17,776 bases of DNA, from positions 1-17,776 of the forward strand of contig CAKTWY010000026.1 in assembly GCA_934630445.1 (NCBI GenBank), written 5' to 3'. Shown piece after piece: positions 14,446 to 17,776 of this stretch. The notes under the pieces are model-generated. The model saw nothing but the letters and a program-made list of their open reading frames with translations, was not told the DNA's origin and ran no database searches. Source of the DNA: an uncultured Eubacteriales bacterium. GTDB taxonomy: Bacteria > Bacillota > Clostridia > Oscillospirales > Butyricicoccaceae. The translations under genes and the position numbers were made by a program. Every line of letters begins with the position of its first letter. Within the stretch, counting starts at the first letter, position 1.

Positions 14446-16272
14446 TTACTCTACTGTGACAGATTTTGCAAGATTTCGCGGTTTATCGACATCACATCCG
14501 CGCAGGACTGCGATGTAATATGCAAAAAGCTGCATTGGAACGACCGTGAGCGCCGGCGAGAATTCTTTTACCCCCTGCGGGATGCGTACCAGATAATCGC
14601 AGAAATCCATGCAGTCGTCGCACTGCCGGTCTGTCACGACAATGACGGATGCGCCGCGTGCCTTGACGGATTTAATGTTCGAGACCATTTTTTCAAACAC
14701 ATGGTCATCGGTCGCAAGCGCGACCACCAGCGTTCCCTGCTCGATCAGCGAGATGGTGCCGTGCTTCAGTTCCCCCGCGGCGTACGCCTCCGAGTGGATG
14801 TACGAAATCTCCTTCAGTTTTAAGGACGCCTCCTGCGCCGCCGCATAATCCAGCCCACGCCCGATAAAAAACACGCTGTGCCGGTTATAGAATTTTGTCG
14901 CGAGGTACTGCATCTCCTGTTCTGTATGGTGCGCCTCGGCAATCAACTCCGGCAGGTCCTTCAGAGCCTGGGCGTATTGCGCGGCCTGCTCGTGCGAAAG
15001 CGTACCCGTTTCAATCCCCAGCCGCACCGCGATCAGGAAAAGCGCCGCGAGCTGCGCTTCATATGCCTTTGTCGTCGCCACGGAAATTTCCGGTCCCGCC
15101 CAGGTGTATAAAACGCCGTCTGCTTCGCGCGCGACGGAAGAGGAGACGACGTTCACCACCGCCAGCGTGCGCGCCCCCTTGCGCTTTGCCTCGCGTAGCG
15201 CCGCGAGCGTATCCGCCGTTTCGCCCGACTGACTGATGACGATGCACAGGTCGTCGCTGCGCACGATCGGATCGCGGTAGCGGAATTCCGACGCGACCTC
15301 CGCCTGCGCCGGCAGGTGCGCGAGGCGTTCAATCACTTCGCGTCCGACGATGCCCGCATGCAGTGCCGAGCCGCACGCGACGATCTGTACGCGCCCGATC
15401 CCCTGAAAAAACGTCTCGTTGATCCCGTTTTCGCAAAGCGAAGGCAGTCCTTCCTTCAGCCGCGGCAGCACCGTGTCGCGCACGGCCTTCGGCTCTTCCA
15501 TGATCTCTTTCATCATGAAATGCTTGTAGCCGCCTTTCTGCGCGGCGGAAATATCCCACGTCACGGTCTGTATTTCTTTCTGCACCGGCGCGCCGAGCGC
15601 ATTGCATACCTCGACGGTGTCCGGCGTGATGCGCGCCGTTTCATTGTCGTTCAGGATCATATATTCGCGTGTGCGTGACACGATCGCCGGGATATCAGAG
15701 GCGATCATATTCTCTCCCTTGCCCAGGCCGATCACAAGCGGGTTGTCGCGCCGCGCGGCGTAGATCACCCCCGGCTCCTCCGCACACAGGACGCCCAGCG
15801 CATATGACCCGCGGATCATGGAAACCGCTTCCCGCAGCGCGTGCATCAGATCTCCCTTATTTAAGAATTCGATCAAATGCGCGGCGACCTCCGTGTCTGT
15901 CTCGGAGAGGAACGTGTATCCGCGCTTTTTCAGCATCTCGCGCAGCTCGGCGTAGTTTTCGATAATGCCGTTATGTACGACGGCGATGGTACCATTTCCA
16001 CTCAGATGCGGGTGGGAATTCACATCCGACGGCTCTCCATGCGTGGCCCATCGCGTGTGGCCGATGCCGCAGTGTGCCGTAATCGGTGCACACGCCGCGA
16101 CCTTTTTTTCCAGCTCGTCAATACGCCCGCGCGTCTTCACGACGGCAAGTGCCCCGTTTGAAAAAGCGGCGATGCCCGCCGAGTCATACCCTCTGTATTC
16201 GAGCTTATGAAGCCCGTCGAGGAGCACCGGCGCCGCTGGAACGGCGCCGGTAAAACCTACAATTCCACACAT
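14446..16272 (-). CDS. glmS: Glutamine-fructose-6-phosphate aminotransferase (isomerizing)
   Basis: A cytoplasmic enzyme that makes glucosamine-6-phosphate from fructose-6-phosphate and glutamine, the first step to UDP-GlcNAc. C2 of MCGIVGFTG is the glutaminase nucleophile; the N-terminal glutaminase domain includes GHTRWATHGEPSDVNSHPH and a typical HNGIIENY. Two SIS sugar-phosphate isomerase domains follow, with CGSALHAGIVG and SQSGETADTLAALREAK in the first and FIGRGLDYAAAQEASLKLKE in the second. The C-terminus DKPRNLAKSVTVE is the conserved family ending. The 608-residue length is normal. AAGGAG stands about 10 bases before the ATG at 16272. It follows glmM by 100 bases, and a structured element lies between them. 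No clear intrinsic terminator follows the stop codon, only an AT-rich stretch. Confidence 0.97.
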   Translation of the reverse strand: MCGIVGFTGAVPAAPVLLDGLHKLEYRGYDSAGIAAFSNGALAVVKTRGRIDELEKKVAACAPITAHCGIGHTRWATHGEPSDVNSHPHLSGNGTIAVVHNGIIENYAELREMLKKRGYTFLSETDTEVAAHLIEFLNKGDLMHALREAVSMIRGSYALGVLCAEEPGVIYAARRDNPLVIGLGKGENMIASDIPAIVSRTREYMILNDNETARITPDTVEVCNALGAPVQKEIQTVTWDISAAQKGGYKHFMMKEIMEEPKAVRDTVLPRLKEGLPSLCENGINETFFQGIGRVQIVACGSALHAGIVGREVIERLAHLPAQAEVASEFRYRDPIVRSDDLCIVISQSGETADTLAALREAKRKGARTLAVVNVVSSSVAREADGVLYTWAGPEISVATTKAYEAQLAALFLIAVRLGIETGTLSHEQAAQYAQALKDLPELIAEAHHTEQEMQYLATKFYNRHSVFFIGRGLDYAAAQEASLKLKEISYIHSEAYAAGELKHGTISLIEQGTLVVALATDDHVFEKMVSNIKSVKARGASVIVVTDRQCDDCMDFCDYLVRIPQGVKEFSPALTVVPMQLFAYYIAVLRGCDVDKPRNLAKSVTVE

Positions 16273-16300
16273 AAAACAAACGCTCCTTACAGCATGGCAA

Positions 16301-16362
16301 AAGGCCCGCTTACCCGGTATCCGGCAGCGCTGAGTGCCGCCGGAAAAGTGATAGCAGGCCTT
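16301..16362 (-). promoter_or_regulatory. Structured leader or attenuator between glmM and glmS
   Basis: In the minus-strand RNA, AAGGCCTGCT (16362-16353) pairs with AGCGGGCCTT (16310-16301) as a 10-bp stem with one G-U. Inside it, CCGGCGGC (16343-16336) pairs with GCTGCCGG (16328-16321), again with one G-U, around a 7-base loop. The outer stem is followed by a short T-run (four T). It could be a weak terminator after glmM, an attenuator, or a structured 5' leader of glmS. It does not look like the glmS ribozyme, which is longer and has a different core. Confidence 0.55.
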
Positions 16363-16372
16363 CCGCTCTTTC

Positions 16373-17722
16373 CTATTTTAATGTTTCCTCAATAACTTTT
16401 ACGATGCGCTCAGCCGCGCCGCGCACAAGCGCGTCGGTTTTCCCCTCGACCATGACGCGCACAAGCGCCTCCGTTCCTGACGGGCGCACCAGTACGCGCC
16501 CCTCCTCGCCAAAGGCCGCCTCCTCCGCCGCGATCGCCGCCTTCACAGGCGCTTCCTGCGCAATGGTCGCCTTGCGCTCGAGCGGCACTTTCACGTTAAT
16601 GAGGACCTGCGGAAACTCGCGTACCATGGCGTTCAGCTCCGATGCTTTTTTTCCTGATTTTTTCAGGATATTCAGGAACTGCACCGCCGTCAGCTCCCCG
16701 TCGCCCGTCGTCGCATATTCCAGGAAGATAACATGCCCCGACTGCTCCCCGCCGAGCACATGCCCGCCCTGCTGCATCTTTTCGAGCACAAAGCGATCGC
16801 CGACATCTGCCGCCAGGATATCGAGCCCCTGCTCCCGCCCAAAAAAGTGCAGGCCAAGGTTGGACATCACGGTTGCGACAAAGGTGTCGTTCTTCAGCCT
16901 GTTTTCACGTTTCAAATAGCTCGCGCAGATGGCCATAATGTGGTCGCCGTCAATGAGCTTACCCGTTTCGTCGACCGCAAGGCAGCGGTCCGCGTCACCG
17001 TCAAAGGCGATGCCGACATCGTAGCCGCCCTCGACCACGCGGCGGCTGAGCGCGGCGAGGTGCGTCGAACCGCAGCCGGCGTTGATGTTCACGCCGTCCG
17101 GTTCATTGAACGCAATATCAAACACCGCACCCGATCCTTCAAGCACCTTCGCGATCACGCCGCTCGACGCGCCGTTGGCGCAGTCGAGCGCGATGCGCAG
17201 GCCCTGATAGTCGCCCTCGATCAGCGCACGCAGATGCGCGGCATATTCCTCGCATGCGAGCGCCTGCATCTGGCGCACACGGCCGATCTCCCCGCCCGTT
17301 TTCAAGCCGATCTCATCCGAATGGTCGATGAGCTCCTCGATCCTCGCCTCAAGCGCGTCGTTCAGCTTATATCCCTCGGCGCTGAACATCTTGATGCCGT
17401 TATATTCATACGGATTGTGTGAAGCGGAAATGACAATGCCCATGTCCGCGCCGCTCTTCACAGTATGATACGCCACCGCCGGCGTCGGTATCACGCCCAG
17501 AAGTTCCACGTCCGCACCCGCTGCCGTCGCGCCCGATACGAGCGCTGCCTCCAGCATGTCCGAGGAAATACGCGTATCTTTTCCTATGAGGATGCGCGGC
17601 TTGTGCGCCGTTTCACTGCAAAGCGCGCACGCAGCGGCGCACCCGACGCGAAACGCCAGCGGCACGGTGAGCTCCCGGTTAGCAACGCCGCGGATCCCGT
17701 CGGTTCCAAAATATCTTCCCAT
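16373..17722 (-). CDS. glmM: Phosphoglucosamine mutase (GlmM)
   Basis: A cytoplasmic enzyme interconverting glucosamine-6-phosphate and glucosamine-1-phosphate, the second step to UDP-GlcNAc. It has 449 residues, the normal length, and the N-terminus MGRYFGTDGIRGVAN is the family signature. The catalytic phosphoserine is S101 in ISASHNPYEYNGIKMF; the magnesium loop is DGDADR (241-246); the sugar-binding loop is GGEQSGHVIF; and the phosphate-binding loop RPSGTEALVRVMVEG lies near the C-terminus. Start: ATG at 17722 with AGGAG about 10 bases upstream; the frame stays open to the window edge but the preceding residues are not family-like. It is upstream of glmS and probably co-transcribed with it in part, with the intervening structure setting the ratio. 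The gene is complete in the window. Confidence 0.97.
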   Translation of the reverse strand: MGRYFGTDGIRGVANRELTVPLAFRVGCAAACALCSETAHKPRILIGKDTRISSDMLEAALVSGATAAGADVELLGVIPTPAVAYHTVKSGADMGIVISASHNPYEYNGIKMFSAEGYKLNDALEARIEELIDHSDEIGLKTGGEIGRVRQMQALACEEYAAHLRALIEGDYQGLRIALDCANGASSGVIAKVLEGSGAVFDIAFNEPDGVNINAGCGSTHLAALSRRVVEGGYDVGIAFDGDADRCLAVDETGKLIDGDHIMAICASYLKRENRLKNDTFVATVMSNLGLHFFGREQGLDILAADVGDRFVLEKMQQGGHVLGGEQSGHVIFLEYATTGDGELTAVQFLNILKKSGKKASELNAMVREFPQVLINVKVPLERKATIAQEAPVKAAIAAEEAAFGEEGRVLVRPSGTEALVRVMVEGKTDALVRGAAERIVKVIEETLK

Positions 17723-17776
17723 CAGCCAATAACTCCTTTTTCCGTTTTTCTCAGAAAATACTCTGTTCTGTGTCAA
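17723..17776 (-). other. 5' flank of glmM, non-coding as far as visible
   Basis: The 54 bases upstream of the glmM start hold its Shine-Dalgarno (AGGAG). A TTGACA hexamer reads at 17776-17771 on the minus strand at the very edge, but the position 16-18 bases downstream (TGAGAA-like) is a poor -10, so I do not call a promoter. The preceding gene is outside the window. Confidence 0.4.

Noticed and set aside
16273..16372. glmS ribozyme upstream of glmS
   Set aside because: The spacer is only 100 bases, and I could not find the ribozyme core or its pseudoknot arrangement. The stems present fit a simple nested hairpin instead.
1..17776. CRISPR arrays, insertion sequences, prophage genes, tRNA or rRNA genes, toxin-antitoxin or defence islands
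   Set aside because: No direct-repeat arrays, transposase, integrase, or RNA gene signatures were seen on either strand; the content is core chromosomal.

Overview
The window looks like a GC-rich member of the Bacillota, class Clostridia (an order such as Oscillospirales or Christensenellales would fit; I cannot place it further). The signs are a SigH-type sigma factor, a WhiA/YvcK/RapZ cluster, an SLH-anchored cell-surface glycosidase, a clostridial-type FeoA/FeoB pair, strong Shine-Dalgarno sequences, and dense coding on one strand. Coding is almost continuous. No stretch without a gene exceeds about 135 bases, and I see no rRNA, tRNA, CRISPR array, insertion sequence or phage gene.

Left part, 1-4858. 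A truncated divergent gene begins at 35 on the minus strand. A GH18 glycosidase with three SLH repeats (77-1807, +) converges on a DtxR/MntR-family metal sensor (1888-2367, -) across a shared terminator hairpin. The sensor gene is divergent from feoA-feoB (2470-4858, +), the ferrous iron importer. A DtxR/MntR-like operator candidate (2427-2445) lies between them, so the layout reads as a self-contained metal-responsive iron-uptake unit.

Middle part, 4945-12373, all minus strand. This is a compact operon transcribed as murB, rapZ, yvcK, whiA, dnaE. It links peptidoglycan precursor synthesis (MurB), two regulators of cell-wall carbon flux (RapZ, YvcK), the DNA-binding protein WhiA and the replicative polymerase DnaE. 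The last three genes are translationally coupled by tiny overlaps or close junctions. A TGn-TATAAT extended -10 promoter sits just upstream of murB. An 11-bp perfect inverted repeat separates dnaE from the convergent feoB.

Right part, 12507-17722, all minus strand. In transcription order: glmM and glmS (the UDP-GlcNAc supply pathway, separated by a structured leader or attenuator), then sigH from a perfect-consensus housekeeping promoter, a small zinc-ribbon protein, a strong terminator, and a class I SAM methyltransferase.

Taken together the window is mostly core chromosome: GlmM/GlmS feed UDP-GlcNAc to MurB, while YvcK, RapZ and WhiA tune envelope growth and division. I did not find a new multi-gene system. 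The points most worth following are the Mn-type ligand set of the regulator beside an iron transporter, the almost leaderless sigH transcript at an unusual locus, the structured glmM-glmS spacer, and the unusual codon choice of the zinc-ribbon gene.
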